From the NCBI RefSeq assembly GCF_039503195.1, contig NZ_JBCJKP010000002.1, positions 1 through 64,000 on the forward strand: a stretch of 64,000 nucleotides of DNA, given 5' to 3'. The DNA is from Streptomyces mirabilis. GTDB taxonomy: Bacteria > Actinomycetota > Actinomycetes > Streptomycetales > Streptomycetaceae. This document shows, in pieces, positions 35,499 to 45,324 of the stretch; the stretch's first letter is position 1; each line of letters starts with the position of its first letter. A model generated the notes under the pieces. That model did not search any database and was not told where the DNA came from. It was given only the letters and a program-made list of their open reading frames with translations. Position numbers and translations under genes: made by a program.

Positions 35499-36992
35499 CT
35501 AGGCCGCCGCGTCGAAGACGGACTTTCGTACGGGCGCGCGCCGGGTTGCCGAAGCGGGGCGGCGTCGGCCTCGGGAGGAGGCGCTGCGCTTGGGGCGTTC
35601 GACGACCGGTGCGGTGATGACGACCGGGATGCCGGAGGGGGCCTGGGCGCCGGTGATCCGGCTCAGGGCCTCGTCGCCCGAGCGGATCTGGGTGGTCTGC
35701 GGCCGGATCCCGGCGTCCGACATGAGGCGCACCATATCGCGACGCTGGTTCGGTGTGACGAGGGTGACGACGCTGCCGGACTCACCGGCGCGGGCGGTAC
35801 GTCCGCCGCGGTGGAGGTAGTCCTTGTGGTCGGTCGGCGGGTCGACGTTGACGACGAGGTCGAGGTGGTCGACGTGGATGCCGCGCGCCGCGACGTTGGT
35901 CGCTACCAGCACGCTGACGTGCCCCGTCTTGAACTGCGCCAGCGTGCGGGTGCGCTGCGGTTGCGACTTGCCGCCGTGCAGCGCGGCGGCCCGTACCCCG
36001 CTGTCGAGGAGGTCCTGGGTCAGCCTGTCGACGGCGTGCTTGGTGTCCAGGAACATGATCACCCGACCGTCGCGAGCGGCGATCTCGGTCGTGGCGGCGC
36101 GCTTGTCAGCGCCGTGGACGTGCAGGACGTGGTGCTCCATCGTCGTGACCGCACCGGCCGACGGGTCGACCGAATGCACGACGGGGTCGGTCAGATAGCG
36201 GCGCACCAGCAGGTCGACGTTACGGTCCAAGGTCGCGGAGAACAGCATCCGCTGCCCCTCCGGACGCACCTGGTCGAGCAACGCGGTGACCTGCGGCATG
36301 AACCCCATGTCGGCCATCTGGTCGGCCTCGTCCAGCACCGTGATCCCCACCTGGTTCAGCCGGCAGTCGCCACGGTCGATGAGGTCCTTGAGCCGGCCCG
36401 GGGTCGCGACGACGATCTCGGCTCCGCCTCGCAGCGCGCCGGCCTGCCTGCCGATCGACATCCCGCCCACCACTGTGGCCAGCCGCAGCCTGACGGAGCG
36501 GGCGTATGGAGTGAGCGCGTCGGTCACCTGCTGCGCCAGTTCACGCGTCGGTACGAGGATCAGCCCCAGCGGCTGGCGGGGCTCGGCACGCCGCCCGGCG
36601 GTCCGGGCCAGCAGCGCCAGCCCGAAAGCCAGCGTCTTGCCGGAACCGGTGCGTCCGCGGCCCAGGACGTCACGGCCCGCCAGGGAGTTCGGCAGCGTCG
36701 CGCCCTGGATCGGGAACGGTGCGCTCACGCCCTGTTTGCCGAGCTCAGCCAGCAGCTGCTCGGGCATGCCGAGATCGGCAAAGCACTCAACAGCGGGCAA
36801 CGCGGGGGTGATCGTCCTGGGGAGCGCAAACTCCCCCTGCACCGCGGCGGGCCGACGGCCGTAACCACCGGAACGGGCCGGCCCGCCGGAACGGCGCGGT
36901 GCCGGCAAGCCGAAGCGACTGCCGCCCTTCCCTGCGTCGGCACCGCCCTTACGGGTGCGGGCGGAGCGGTCGTTCGTACGTGTGCGGTTCAT
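35499..36992 (-). CDS. DEAD-box RNA helicase
   Basis: A 497-residue ATP-dependent RNA helicase of the RhlE/CsdA kind. Motifs: Q motif (FPIQGATLPNSLAGRDVLGR), Walker A TGSGKT, PTRELAQQV, VLDEADQM, SAT, and YLHRGGRTARAGESG. A basic N-terminal tail (MNRTRTNDRSARTRKGG) and a basic C-terminus likely bind RNA. ATG 36992 follows GAGGAAGG. It lies just downstream of a cold-shock protein gene, an arrangement conserved in Streptomyces and fitting RNA unfolding in the cold. Confidence 0.92.
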   Translation of the reverse strand: MNRTRTNDRSARTRKGGADAGKGGSRFGLPAPRRSGGPARSGGYGRRPAAVQGEFALPRTITPALPAVECFADLGMPEQLLAELGKQGVSAPFPIQGATLPNSLAGRDVLGRGRTGSGKTLAFGLALLARTAGRRAEPRQPLGLILVPTRELAQQVTDALTPYARSVRLRLATVVGGMSIGRQAGALRGGAEIVVATPGRLKDLIDRGDCRLNQVGITVLDEADQMADMGFMPQVTALLDQVRPEGQRMLFSATLDRNVDLLVRRYLTDPVVHSVDPSAGAVTTMEHHVLHVHGADKRAATTEIAARDGRVIMFLDTKHAVDRLTQDLLDSGVRAAALHGGKSQPQRTRTLAQFKTGHVSVLVATNVAARGIHVDHLDLVVNVDPPTDHKDYLHRGGRTARAGESGSVVTLVTPNQRRDMVRLMSDAGIRPQTTQIRSGDEALSRITGAQAPSGIPVVITAPVVERPKRSASSRGRRRPASATRRAPVRKSVFDAAA

Positions 36993-37274
36993 GCGGAACC
37001 TTCCTCGATGTGGCACATATCAAGGAATTCCCGCAGGCGATGAGCAGCACGGAATTACAAGTATGGACCGATGTCAAAGCAAATCCGGCCGACGGGAATC
37101 CGCGCGGGCGGAGATACTGAAATAGGTGACGCAGTGGGGACGTGAAATCCGGGCGTCGACTGCGGTGCAGCTCTTCAGGATGCGCCTGCATCCCCGAAGG
37201 AGGAGTCGCGTGTGGTGAGACTGCGGATTTCTCCGAGCCGTCCCGCGGGTGAAACCGCTGCGGGAAATGGGTGC

Positions 37275-37312
37275 AGCTGGGGCCCGCACCCCGAAGGATG
37301 CGGGCCCCAGCT
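37275..37312. terminator. Terminator downstream of cold-shock gene
   Basis: A 14-bp perfect stem 37275-37288/37299-37312 with a 10-base loop, located 19 bp beyond the stop of the cold-shock gene. It separates that gene from the helicase operon. Confidence 0.85.
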
Positions 37313-37330
37313 ACAAAGTGTGCGTCAGCG

Positions 37331-37534
37331 TCAGGCCGGAACGATGTTCTCGGCCGTCGGGCCCTTCTGGCCCTGCGCGATGTCGAAGTTCACCTTCTGG
37401 CCTTCGAGCAGCTCACGGAAGCCCTGGGCGGCGATGTTCGAGTAGTGGGCGAACACGTCAGCGCCACCACCGTCCTGCTCGATGAAGCCGAAGCCCTTTT
37501 CCGCGTTGAACCACTTCACGGTACCAGCAGCCAT
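37331..37534 (-). CDS. Cold-shock protein (CspA family)
   Basis: A 67-residue cold-shock domain: [20 protein letters not shown] holds RNP1 (KGFGFI) and DVFAHYSNI holds RNP2. It is a single-stranded RNA/DNA-binding chaperone. ATG 37534 follows an AGGAG Shine-Dalgarno. It precedes a DEAD-box helicase, typical of the cold-response locus. Upstream is a long gene-free leader with three 23-bp repeats at 37755-37823. Confidence 0.95.
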   Translation of the reverse strand: MAAGTVKWFNAEKGFGFIEQDGGGADVFAHYSNIAAQGFRELLEGQKVNFDIAQGQKGPTAENIVPA

Positions 37535-37944
37535 GTCATATCTCCTTTGGGGCAGTACATCGGAATCCGCACTGTGCGTACGCCGTGTCGCCGCGATGAT
37601 TACCCCGCCCGGAAAATGACCGGAAATACAAAAGCGCTCCACCCGGCAGGAGCCGACTGGGGGCACTTGAAGTTTCGGGAACCAAAACTGCAACTGAGAT
37701 GGACAGTAGCACGCCGCAACGGCCCGCGTCGGTTAAGTAATTCCACTCCGCTCGTCGCGGCAAAAACTCTCACTGCATCGTCCGTCAAACCCTCACGGCA
37801 TGATCCGTCAAACTCTCACCTCAAGAGCACAGATATTGACTCACTCGCAGTGCAAGGTTCCAAGAAAAGGGAGCGGAGTCGTCAGCCGCTACCATGGCCG
37901 CCAGGGCGCTATGACGTGTGCGGCCGTCCGAAAGATCGCCTTCA
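37535..37944. other. Upstream region of the cold-shock gene
   Basis: No gene is visible over 410 bp. The part near 37700-37830 is less GC-rich than its surroundings and carries the direct repeats listed separately. Confidence 0.4.
37755..37823. repeat. Three tandem 23-bp imperfect repeats
   Basis: Copies at 37755-37777, 37778-37800 and 37801-37823. Copies 2 and 3 share TCCGTCAAAC then (C/T)CTCAC and agree at 18 of 23 positions; copy 1 agrees with copy 2 at 15 of 23. They lie 220-290 bp upstream of the cold-shock gene. Confidence 0.55.
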
Positions 37945-38152
37945 ACGCACGCGGCGGACGATCAGCCGCATGCACTCCGGCCAGCCGTCGCGGGTGTTCA
38001 GGTAGGTCAACTCCGCGACCTGGTAGCCCGTTTGGAGGTCGCCGTCCTGCTTCAGCGAGGTCTCCCAGGCGCTTTCGGGAAGCCTCGCGATCGCCGACTC
38101 GTCCTCGGGCGTGATCTTCCAGCCGACCGTGTAACGGACCGTGCGCCGCTTC
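37945..38152 (-). pseudogene. IS1380-family transposase fragment
   Basis: The minus strand reads VRYTVGWKITPEDESAIARL, PESAWETSLKQDGDLQTGYQ, VAELTYLNTRDGWPECMRLI, matching the middle of IS1380-type transposases. Neither end of the gene is present. Confidence 0.6.
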
Positions 38153-38154
38153 GT

Positions 38155-38362
38155 GTTTCACCTGGGAGCGCGCCGAGGACGTCACACGCGCCGTGCTGAG
38201 GGCCCTGGGCCGCCAGCTCACCGGCGACGAACGCGTCGACCTCGCCACCTGCCTACCCGCTGAGGCCGCCCTCGCCTTCACGAGCCAGATCCCCGACCCT
38301 CAACCACTCACCGGCTGGAGCTTCGTCAAGGACCTCGCCACCCGCACAGGTACCCCTCCGCG
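38155..38362 (+). pseudogene. DUF2267 protein fragment
   Basis: AEDVTRAVLRALGRQLTGDE, RVDLATCLPAEAALAFTSQI and LTGWSFVKDLATRTG match a DUF2267 repeat. Only one repeat is present, with no start codon, directly beside the IS1380 fragment. Confidence 0.55.
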
Positions 38363-38660
38363 GTGGCCCGCTGGGACTGGTTGAGGATGCGGTCCAGGAG
38401 GGCGGTTCCGACGAGGTGGCAGATGACGGCGAGGACGGCTCCGGTTCGCCGTGCAGCCATCTCCCGGCTATCTGCCAGGCCGCTCCGTAGGTGGCCCGGT
38501 ACACCGTCAGCTGACGCGCCCCGGGTTTCCGGGAGGCATCAACAACGCTACGAGAAACGGCGGTTCCTTCGAAGACCGATGAAGGCTCCTGACGCCGGTG
38601 CTCACCCCGGCAGCTCCGCATCAGCGCGGCACTGCCCTGTCCGGAGCTCCACGCGTTGCG
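38363..38660 (-). other. Decayed protein-like stretch
   Basis: The minus strand contains TVYRATYGAAWQIA and, in another frame, RRTGAVLAVICHLVGTALLD followed by RILNQSQRATAEG. These may have been one frameshifted gene; I do not recognise the family. Confidence 0.3.
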
Positions 38661-39329
38661 TCACGGATGGAACCGCCACCGGCCTTCAGAAATGACATCC
38701 ACCTTGCCGTCCCTGACGCGAACGGCCGTCTCGTCGTCGATGAAGTAGATCGGGAAGTCCGCCCGCGCAGCGAGGCGATCAGCCCAGGCGTCGTCCCGCT
38801 CAGGGAAATCCGGCGAGTACAGGTGGGGCTTGAGATACCAGTCGAAGAGGCCGAACGGCGGCTCCACGGTCGTCGCGCCGAGGACGTGGAGGTCCGGGGT
38901 GTCCCCGATGACGTCGGCGGAGTGTCCGGTGAGATTACGGCTGAAGATCATTGATCCGGCGCTGACCCCCACATAGACCCGGCTCTCCAGCGCCTCCAGG
39001 AAGCCGTCGGCCAGGTCGTTGCCGGTGATGCTGCGCGCGAGGTGGTAGTGGCTGCCGCCCTCGACATAGATGACGTCGGCGTGGAGCAGCCGGTCGAGCA
39101 CCATCTGCCGGGGCAGGCCGTTCAGCTCCAGGACGTCGAACTCCCGCCAGCCGAGGCCGTGCAGCCGGTTCATGTCCGCGACGAACCACCCGTGGTCCCC
39201 GGGCTCGGCGACTGACGCCGTGGGAACGAACACGACGTTCGCCGATCCGAACGGCTTTCCCAGCATGTCCCGCAGCGCATCCCGCAGTGTCTCGTTGCGC
39301 AGGCCGCTCGCCGTCAACAGAAAGTTCAT
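38661..39329 (-). CDS. Peptidase S51 (dipeptidase E-like)
   Basis: A 222-residue class I glutamine amidotransferase-like peptidase. YVEGGSHYHLARSITGND, YVGVSAGSMIFSRNL (nucleophilic Ser in GVSAGS) and FIDDETAVRVRDGKVDVISE are typical of family S51, which cleaves aspartyl dipeptides or cyanophycin-like substrates. ATG 39329 was chosen because sequence upstream of it is unlike the family. The gene stands alone. Confidence 0.85.
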   Translation of the reverse strand: MNFLLTASGLRNETLRDALRDMLGKPFGSANVVFVPTASVAEPGDHGWFVADMNRLHGLGWREFDVLELNGLPRQMVLDRLLHADVIYVEGGSHYHLARSITGNDLADGFLEALESRVYVGVSAGSMIFSRNLTGHSADVIGDTPDLHVLGATTVEPPFGLFDWYLKPHLYSPDFPERDDAWADRLAARADFPIYFIDDETAVRVRDGKVDVISEGRWRFHP

Positions 39330-39607
39330 CGGGCGAGCCAAGCACGGCTGACGGGCGCGCGCAACGAACCCAGGGTCGGTGACCTGGACCGTCGCCGCAT
39401 CCGGCTCGCCCCAGGTCTCCGGCCACTGCGGCGGCAGAGCCACGCTCTGCCCGAGGCGTGCGGCCGGGTGTGTCCGGGAAGTCCGCCGTGTTGGAGGTGC
39501 GCGGTTCCGGGCGCGCACAGCGGGCCTCCCGGCCACACCGCTCTCCTGCCCCGCTCCCCCACCACCCGCGCGTCGGCGCCGGCATCTTCACCCAAGAGTC
39601 ACATGCG

Positions 39608-39649
39608 TGCGGGGCGGCCCCGGACGCCTGCGTCCGGGGCCGCCCCGCA
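39608..39649. terminator. 20-bp stem terminator with 2-base loop
   Basis: Perfect inverted repeat 39608-39627/39630-39649 with CT at the centre, 23 bp beyond the stop of the hydrophobic small protein at 39673. Confidence 0.8.
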
Positions 39650-39672
39650 TCAGGGGGTGGGACTGCCGTGCG

Positions 39673-39843
39673 CTACCAGCGGTACCAACGGCCACGGCTG
39701 CCGCCGGTTCCGGCGGAACGCATGACGAAACCGAGCAGCCACACGGCCAGCACGATCACCGCCACGATCCACAGAGCCTTCAGCGCGAAACCCGCACCGA
39801 AGAGAACCAGGGCCAGCAGAAGAACGAGAAGCAGGGGAACCAT
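39673..39843 (-). CDS. Small hydrophobic membrane protein
   Basis: A 56-residue protein with two membrane segments (MVPLLLVLLLALVLFGAGFA; LWIVAVIVLAVWLLGFVM) and a basic, glycine-rich tail (SRGRWYRW). ATG 39843 follows GGAGGTTGATAACT. Such proteins are widespread in Streptomyces and have no known role. A strong terminator follows. Confidence 0.8.
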   Translation of the reverse strand: MVPLLLVLLLALVLFGAGFALKALWIVAVIVLAVWLLGFVMRSAGTGGSRGRWYRW

Positions 39844-39952
39844 AGTTATCAACCTCCGAAGCAGCGAGTTCCCCGGCAACACCCCGCCATGCACCCGAAG
39901 TTTATGGGTTTCTTATCCTTCGACGCGGGAATGCGCCACCGCCCCGAATCCA

Positions 39953-40458
39953 TCACCCGGCCGACAGGCGGCCCAGTGGACCTGCGGGTCGGGCCGCGAC
40001 GATGCGGTCCCAGTGACGGACGTTGAGGGTGCGGAACTCGACGACGCGGTGGTGCGGCCTGGTGACCTGGGACTGGTTGAGCGGGTGGAACTCCACGCGG
40101 GTCCCGCGGCCTTCCCGGCTGAGACGGCCGAGCGGGTATCGCGCGACATTGCGCCGGCGCACCGCCGGCGCACCTGCAGGTACGCGTTCTCGATGTTCCG
40201 CAGGTTCTTCCTGGAAGGACTACGCCTGTCGTCCAGCCAGGCCCTCAGCGCCGGTCGGTGACCGTCAGGCCCCGCCTCCCGGGCCGCCGCGCGGGCACGC
40301 TCCGCGCGGGTGAGGTAGCGGAGCCGGACGAGGAGGCCGCGCCGGGGGGTGACCGGGCTGGCGACGAACCCCGCGAGCGCGTCGAGTTGCCGGGCAACGG
40401 CCTCGTGGCCCTTGATGCCGCGATCGAATTTGCCGAAATCGTTGTTCCTTTCCGGCAT
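39953..40458 (-). pseudogene. HTH protein of plasmid type, with 11-bp tandem duplication
   Basis: A start with good Shine-Dalgarno (GGAGGCGAA, ATG 40458) gives GIKGHEAVARQLDALAGFVA and RLRYLTRAERARAAAREAG. A short out-of-frame stretch follows, then ALRAWLDDRRSPSRKNLRNI, and after another frame change RNVARYPLGRLSREGRGTRV and NQSQVTRPHHRVVEFRTLNV. The second break is an exact tandem duplication of 11 bp (40152-40162 and 40163-40173). The family is common on actinomycete plasmids and looks DNA-binding; function unknown. Confidence 0.6.
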
Positions 40459-40805
40459 TTCGCCTCCTCGCCTTCCCGGCAGCCCGACTTGACGGGGCCT
40501 CATCGACCCGCATTTCAGGGTGAGTCAGGAATAGAGGATCCGGGGACGGCAGTGGGCTTTGGTGAATTCCGGCATCAGTGGTCCGGAATGGTTCTTCTAG
40601 TACTCCACCGCGGTTCTCCATTTACGCTGTTCAGAGTGCCTGTTTGGAGTCTAGAGAACTTCAACGGCTGAGGTTATTGATCAGAAACTCAAAGGGTTCT
40701 TGTGACTGAGCGCCTCAGTTAGCCATTGGGGGCTTCAGCTTGCCGCTCCGTGCTCAGCCCCAAACCCAGGACGTGCCTGCCGGGCCGTGCGGCATGATTG
40801 CGACC
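40459..40805. other. Gene-free stretch
   Basis: AT-richer than the surroundings around 40600-40720, no gene recognised. It is probably a divergent promoter region. Confidence 0.35.
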
Positions 40806-41893
40806 ATGCGTAGAGGGGTGGGCGGGGGGCTCCGCCGATTGTGGCCATGGCGGGGACGCGACGAGTCGGCGCTCTCCGAGATCGAGGCCGAGATCACAGC
40901 CTTCGGTGAGGCTCTGGACGTCCATTCCTTCAGCCCCGGCCAGTCCGGCGCCACCGATGAGATGCGGGCCGAGCTGGCGCGTGCTCTCGACGCATACGAC
41001 CAGGCAAAGCGGGACGTCGCCGGCGATCGGATGCGGGCGGACACACTCGATGTCCTGCGCACGCTGGACGAGGGCAGGCACGCGCTGGCTTGTCTGGATG
41101 CCCTGATCGCCGGCCGACCTCTGCCGGATCACATGCCGCTGTGCTTTTTCGACGCCGGCACGGTCGGGCCGCCCGGAAGGTCAGTTGGGCGCCTCCCGAG
41201 GGTGCCGCCCGCAACATTGCCGTATGCGCAGCGGACGCGGTCCGCCTGGCCAAGAACCCGAGCCCCAGCATTCCGAGACAGCCGGGACCAGGCAGCAGAG
41301 TCCGCACACAGCCACGCGAGGCCAAGCCTCGCCCAACGACGCCGACGCGTGTCCCCCAGCCGCAGGTCAGCGGGAAGGGAGGCAGCGGCGAGCAGACCCA
41401 TCAGCTGAAAATGCCGTCGTACCGCCCGGCCGTGATGGTCTTCTCGACCAATGGGCATGCACGGGTCCACCTACGGTTCGAGGGCGGCAGGAAGGGGCGT
41501 TCCTCACGCCTGTACCGGCTGTCCGGCGACGGCACTCCGATCACCGCCCGGATTCCGCTGCCGGAAGGGAACAAGGCAATCGCCTTCCGCGTGTTTACCG
41601 CCGGCGAGCGGGAAGCGTGGACGGCAACTGCGGCCCCGCTGCGAGAAGTCCCGCGCTTCCACGACGAGATCAACGGGACCGGATCGGATGTCGTGCACTA
41701 CCGAGGGGAACCGGGCCCGGGCGTCCTGCACTACGCGGGGCCGAGCCTGATCCGGTTGGAGGCGCTGGACGACCGCCTCGCCTACTGGGTGACGGTGACC
41801 GAGGGTCGCGCCGGGGACCATACGTTCAAGTGGCCGGGCCGCGGCTACTACCAGGTGCGCTCGGCCGGAGCATGGAGCCTGTCCGCTACGTGA
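40806..41893 (+). pseudogene. Two-part hypothetical protein, frameshifted
   Basis: The first 115 residues (ESALSEIEAEITAFGEALDV; EMRAELARALDAYDQAKRDV; LDALIAGRPLPDHMPLCFFD) match a Streptomyces family of unknown role. Near 41155 one C seems lost; the next frame resumes with RAARKVSWAPPEGAARNIAV then CAADAVRLA. From 41411 a beta-sandwich-like part follows (HARVHLRFEGGRKGRSSRLY; GTGSDVVHYRGEPGPGVLHY), which might be a separate gene starting at ATG 41411. I cannot assign a function to either. Confidence 0.5.
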
Positions 41894-42037
41894 CGAAGCG
41901 CGGACCTCTGGGGTTGAACCGGGACCGGTCCGGCTCCCGAGCCCTGCGGCAGACGCGAATCGAACCACCATCAGCTACCCGAATCGGTCGCTGTCCCCAC
42001 GGCCGACTGTGACGCTCACAGTGGCCACCTGAAGCGC

Positions 42038-43090
42038 TCAGTCACAGTTCTCTTCGAGGATGTAGCGGACGTGCGAGCCGCCGAAGTAGCCGCGGACGAT
42101 GTGTGGCTGGCGTTGGCGGCGGTGGAAGAACCTGCGGGTCTCGGCGGCGAGTTGGGCCTGGTCGCGAGCCCGGCTGTGCATCGGAAGGCTCCGGTTGAGG
42201 TCGGCGTTGACCAGCTCGTCAGGGTTCAGCTCCGGCGAGTACGACGGCAGGAGGTGCAGTTCGATGCGGTCCGGATGATCGGCCAGCCAGGCGCGGACCT
42301 TGCGGGAACGGTGCGCGGAGTGGCCGTCCACGACGAGGTGCACCTTACGGTCAAAGTGGCCCGCGATCCGGTCCAGGAAGCGGCACATGACATCGGCGTC
42401 GAAGGTCTCGGGGAACACCATGAAGTGCATCCGGCCTTTCGTGCTGATCGCGGACATCGCATTGACTGAGAACCGGTTGCCCGTGCGGCGGACGAGCGGG
42501 GTGCACCCTTTGGCACCCCAGGTGCGGCCGGTGACCTGGTCAGAGCGGATGTCGACCTGGTCGGCGAAGAGCACCTCACCTCCCTCGGCCTTCGCTCTGG
42601 CCTGGATTGCCTGCCAGCTCTCCTCATTGCCAGACGCCGACCGCTTCCTCGTCCTGCTCCATGGCCCGCTTATCCGGACGCTGGAACGACAGCCCCCACC
42701 GGCGCAGGTAATTGCCCACGCCCTGCTCGGTCAGCCGCACCCGGTACAGCTTCGCGATCAGATTCCCAACCCCGGCGCGGGTCCACAGCTGCCCAGCCAG
42801 CCCCAGATCGCAGGGGCGATCCAGCACGGCCTGCCGGATCGCCTGCTGCTCGACCGCATCGAGAACCTGATGTTCGCCGACCCGGCGTCCGCGCGGCCGG
42901 CCCACCAACGCCTCGCGCCCGCCCGCCAGCCACTTCCCCCACCAGTTGTCCACCGCCTTGAGCGAGACCTGGAACACCACTGCAACGTCCTCGCGGATTC
43001 GGCCCGCCACCAAGGCGGCCACCGCCCGCAGCCGAAGGGCCTCCTGCGCGACGGCGACAACTGCCGTGCGTCCTTCACCAGTTCACTCAC
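42038..43090 (-). pseudogene. IS630-family transposase, two frameshifts
   Basis: The N-terminal HTH (MSELVKDARQLSPS; IREDVAVVFQVSLKAVDNWW), RRWGLSFQRPDKRAMEQDEE and the DDE part (VLFADQVDIRSDQVTGRTWG; KVHLVVDGHSAHRSRKVRAW; LLPSYSPELNPDELVNADLN) are all present in order. The frame changes after LSPS (near 43045) and again near 42626. Otherwise complete, so the copy died recently or carries read errors. Confidence 0.8.
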
Positions 43091-43127
43091 ACAGGGGTCA
43101 ACGCCCCGGAACCCCTACCGTTTCGGA

Positions 43128-43290
43128 TCAATACGGCGGTTGGAAATCAAGTCCGGTCTTGGCGAGGAGGCCGTCGATGAGGCCGGGTCGGTACTGCATC
43201 CGTTTGAGCTGCGTCTTCACCAGCGCGGTGAGCTGGCCAAGGCTGTGTTTGGTGAGGTTGGCCAGGGACCGTTTCAGGTGGGGACTTGCT
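43128..43290 (-). pseudogene. Transposase C-terminal fragment
   Basis: SLANLTKHSLGQLTALVKTQ and LKRMQYRPGLIDGLLAKTGL with DFQPP are a common C-terminus of actinomycete IS630-like transposases. Only the last 50 residues are left, directly upstream of the IS630 copy. Confidence 0.55.
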
Positions 43291-43372
43291 CACGCCGAGC
43301 CCGTTCCTCGGCCGTCAGTCCACCACCATCGGGATACTCATCCTCCCGGCATAGCTCAGCCCACGACGGCCG

Positions 43373-43939
43373 TCACGGGTCGTGCCTCGCCCCGTGGTGC
43401 AAGTCGTGAGCATCTCGGGGGATCCGGTACAGCACGCACTGGCGAAGCGCCCCCTCGGGCACGCTCGGATCCTCGAAGTCGTCGGCCGGATCCCGGGCCA
43501 TGCCGATCCGCCGCATCACTGCCTGGGAACGAAGGTTGTGGACAGTCGTCGACGCCACCACTTCCGGCAGCGCGAGGGTCTCGAAGCCGAAAGCCAGGCA
43601 GGCCAGGGCGGCCTCGGTGGCGTAACCGTGACCCCACGCCGAACGCATCAACCGCCAACCGATATCCACCCCCGCGAACGGCATGTCCTCGCCCACCTCG
43701 TCCAAGCCGACACGGCCGATGAACTCACCAGTCTCCCGCGCTTCGAGCGCCCACCACCCAAAACCTCGCTCGTCAAACTCCGTCTGCATGAGTGCCACCG
43801 CTGCATCGCTTTGCTCTCGCGTCAGCAGTGCTCCCAGGTGTTCTCGGACTTCAGGATCGGCGTTCATAGCCGCCCACGGTCCGAGGTCGGACTCCCGCCA
43901 CCGGCGGAGCAGAAGACGATCGGTTCGCAGCTCTGGCAT
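43373..43939 (-). CDS. GNAT acetyltransferase, RimJ-like
   Basis: A complete 188-residue acetyltransferase: MPELRTDRLLLRRWRESDLG, FIGRVGLDEVGEDMPFAGVD, WRLMRSAWGHGYATEAALAC, STTVHNLRSQAVMRRIGM. This is the RimJ/RimL-type subgroup that acetylates protein N-termini or small amines with acetyl-CoA. No operon partners. Confidence 0.88.
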   Translation of the reverse strand: MPELRTDRLLLRRWRESDLGPWAAMNADPEVREHLGALLTREQSDAAVALMQTEFDERGFGWWALEARETGEFIGRVGLDEVGEDMPFAGVDIGWRLMRSAWGHGYATEAALACLAFGFETLALPEVVASTTVHNLRSQAVMRRIGMARDPADDFEDPSVPEGALRQCVLYRIPRDAHDLHHGARHDP

Positions 43940-44471
43940 GCCACCCAGCCAACCCGATCATGATCAGGGTGTCGATCGGTTATATCGAACCCTACGGTCC
44001 TCGTCCATGCCAGACCCGCTGCGCAGATCCTCACGGCCTACACCACCCGGCGGGACACCATCCCGTCACGACCCGAAGTAACCCGCACCATTAAAGGTCT
44101 CTAGCGGGCTGATATCTCGTCAGGTTGGCGGTCGTTCGTTACTCACCTGATCGGGATGCGTGCGGCGTTGGTAGTGACGGTGGCGGGCAATGGCTGGGTG
44201 GCGTCGGCGCCAGTAGGACCAGTGGAGCCGGTGTGAGGGTGGCTGGAGCCGGGTCGTCGGGGAACGGGCAAGATCCAGGAGCCAATGTGCTGCACCAGCG
44301 TCAACCCGCCCGCGCGACTCGTCCGGTCGGGCGGGCCGTCCCTCGTTCCGGGTTGGTCCGATTGGTCGGATCTGCCGGTGGGTCGCGCCGGGACGTTCCG
44401 GGCGGCGGCAGAGCCGAGGTTATGAATGCGTCACCTGACCATCCATGAGCATCAACCTCAGGAGCCACACG
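43940..44471. other. Gene-free stretch
   Basis: No gene recognised in 530 bp. A partial inverted repeat near 44310-44340 (CGACTCGTCCGGTCGGGCGG region) is the only structure I note. Confidence 0.3.
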
Positions 44472-44981
44472 ATGCGCCCCATGAGAGCAGCCTGTCTCGG
44501 CACGGCCACTGCGCTGGTTAGCCTTCTCGCCTGCGCCCCTGTCGCGGCCGCCGCCGCGACGGGCACCGATTCCGCCTACGCCAAGGGCGGAGACCGGGTC
44601 ATCACACTCATCGGCCGGCTCGCGCAGCAGACGCGCTTCCCCGTCAACCCCGGCGGCGCCCCCGCCCAGGGCGATCGGACCGTCTTCCACTCGATCCTCT
44701 TCGACCAGTTCGGCAACCAGGTCGGCGACACCGACGGTACCTGCACCACCACCCGGGTCGACAACAGCGGAGCGGAGGAGTGCGTCGTGACCTACAACCT
44801 CCCGGGCGGCCAGCTCTCCGTGCAGGGAATGGTCTTCGGCATTCTCAACCCGGGCCCTCCCCCTTCGTTCGACAACGGGATCACCGGCGGCACCGGAGAA
44901 TTCGACCGGGCTCGTGGCTGGGTCCACGCCGACACGATCGCTCCGGGCACGAGGCGCTTCACGATCGACCTCGACCGCTGA
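44472..44981 (+). CDS. Secreted AOC-barrel-like protein, second copy
   Basis: A 169-residue paralogue of the protein at 26372. Signal peptide MRAACLGTATALVSLLACAP with cleavage near AAA; barrel segments DRTVFHSILFDQFGNQVGDT, DGTCTTTRVDNSGAEECVVT and ITGGTGEFDRARGWVHADTI. ATG 44472 was chosen because CAGGAGCC precedes it. No GAGCATATGCTC site lies upstream, so its control differs from the first copy. The 3' end overlaps the convergent XRE gene by 23 bp. Confidence 0.75.
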   Translation: MRPMRAACLGTATALVSLLACAPVAAAAATGTDSAYAKGGDRVITLIGRLAQQTRFPVNPGGAPAQGDRTVFHSILFDQFGNQVGDTDGTCTTTRVDNSGAEECVVTYNLPGGQLSVQGMVFGILNPGPPPSFDNGITGGTGEFDRARGWVHADTIAPGTRRFTIDLDR

Positions 44982-45324
44982 CTGGCCCTGCCCCCGCCCG
45001 GTGAGAAGGCTGACCCGTCCACCTGCTCTTCGTGGTGCGGGTCGGCTCGGAGGCAGTGGTATCGGGGCCGGTGGTGTCACGGGTACTGATCTTCGCGTCG
45101 GCGCCCTTGAGGAAGTAGGCGTACTTCTCGCGGGTCTCACCACGGGGGTCGCGGCCGGATTCCCAGCCGGCGACCGTGAACGGACTCACGCCCAGGGCGC
45201 GGGCGACTTCGGCGCGCGAGAGACCAAGGGCCGCGCGCAGGGCCCGTCGCTGCTCGGCCGGCGGAAGGGGGACGGGTTCGGCGGCGGCCGCGAGCAGTTG
45301 GCCGATCGCCTCGAAGTCGTTCAT
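44959..45324 (-). CDS. XRE-type HTH protein, Tap-like N-terminus
   Basis: A 121-residue protein with an HTH at residues 22-75: PPAEQRRALRAALGLSRAEV, ARALGVSPFTVAGWESGRDP, REKYAYFLKGADAKI. The remaining tail is low-complexity. This start resembles the N-terminal HTH of several actinomycete plasmid and telomere-associated proteins (Tap-like), but the same module occurs in other families, so I do not assign it. Confidence 0.65.
   Translation of the reverse strand: MNDFEAIGQLLAAAAEPVPLPPAEQRRALRAALGLSRAEVARALGVSPFTVAGWESGRDPRGETREKYAYFLKGADAKISTRDTTGPDTTASEPTRTTKSRWTGQPSHRAGAGPVSGRGRS

Noticed and set aside
35178..37043. A 621-codon plus-strand frame opposite the DEAD helicase and CBS genes
   Set aside because: The minus strand encodes clear helicase motifs; the plus frame is a composition artefact.
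44959..45324. A Tap telomere-associated protein
   Set aside because: Only the HTH start is similar; the module is widespread and the protein has 121 residues instead of about 740.
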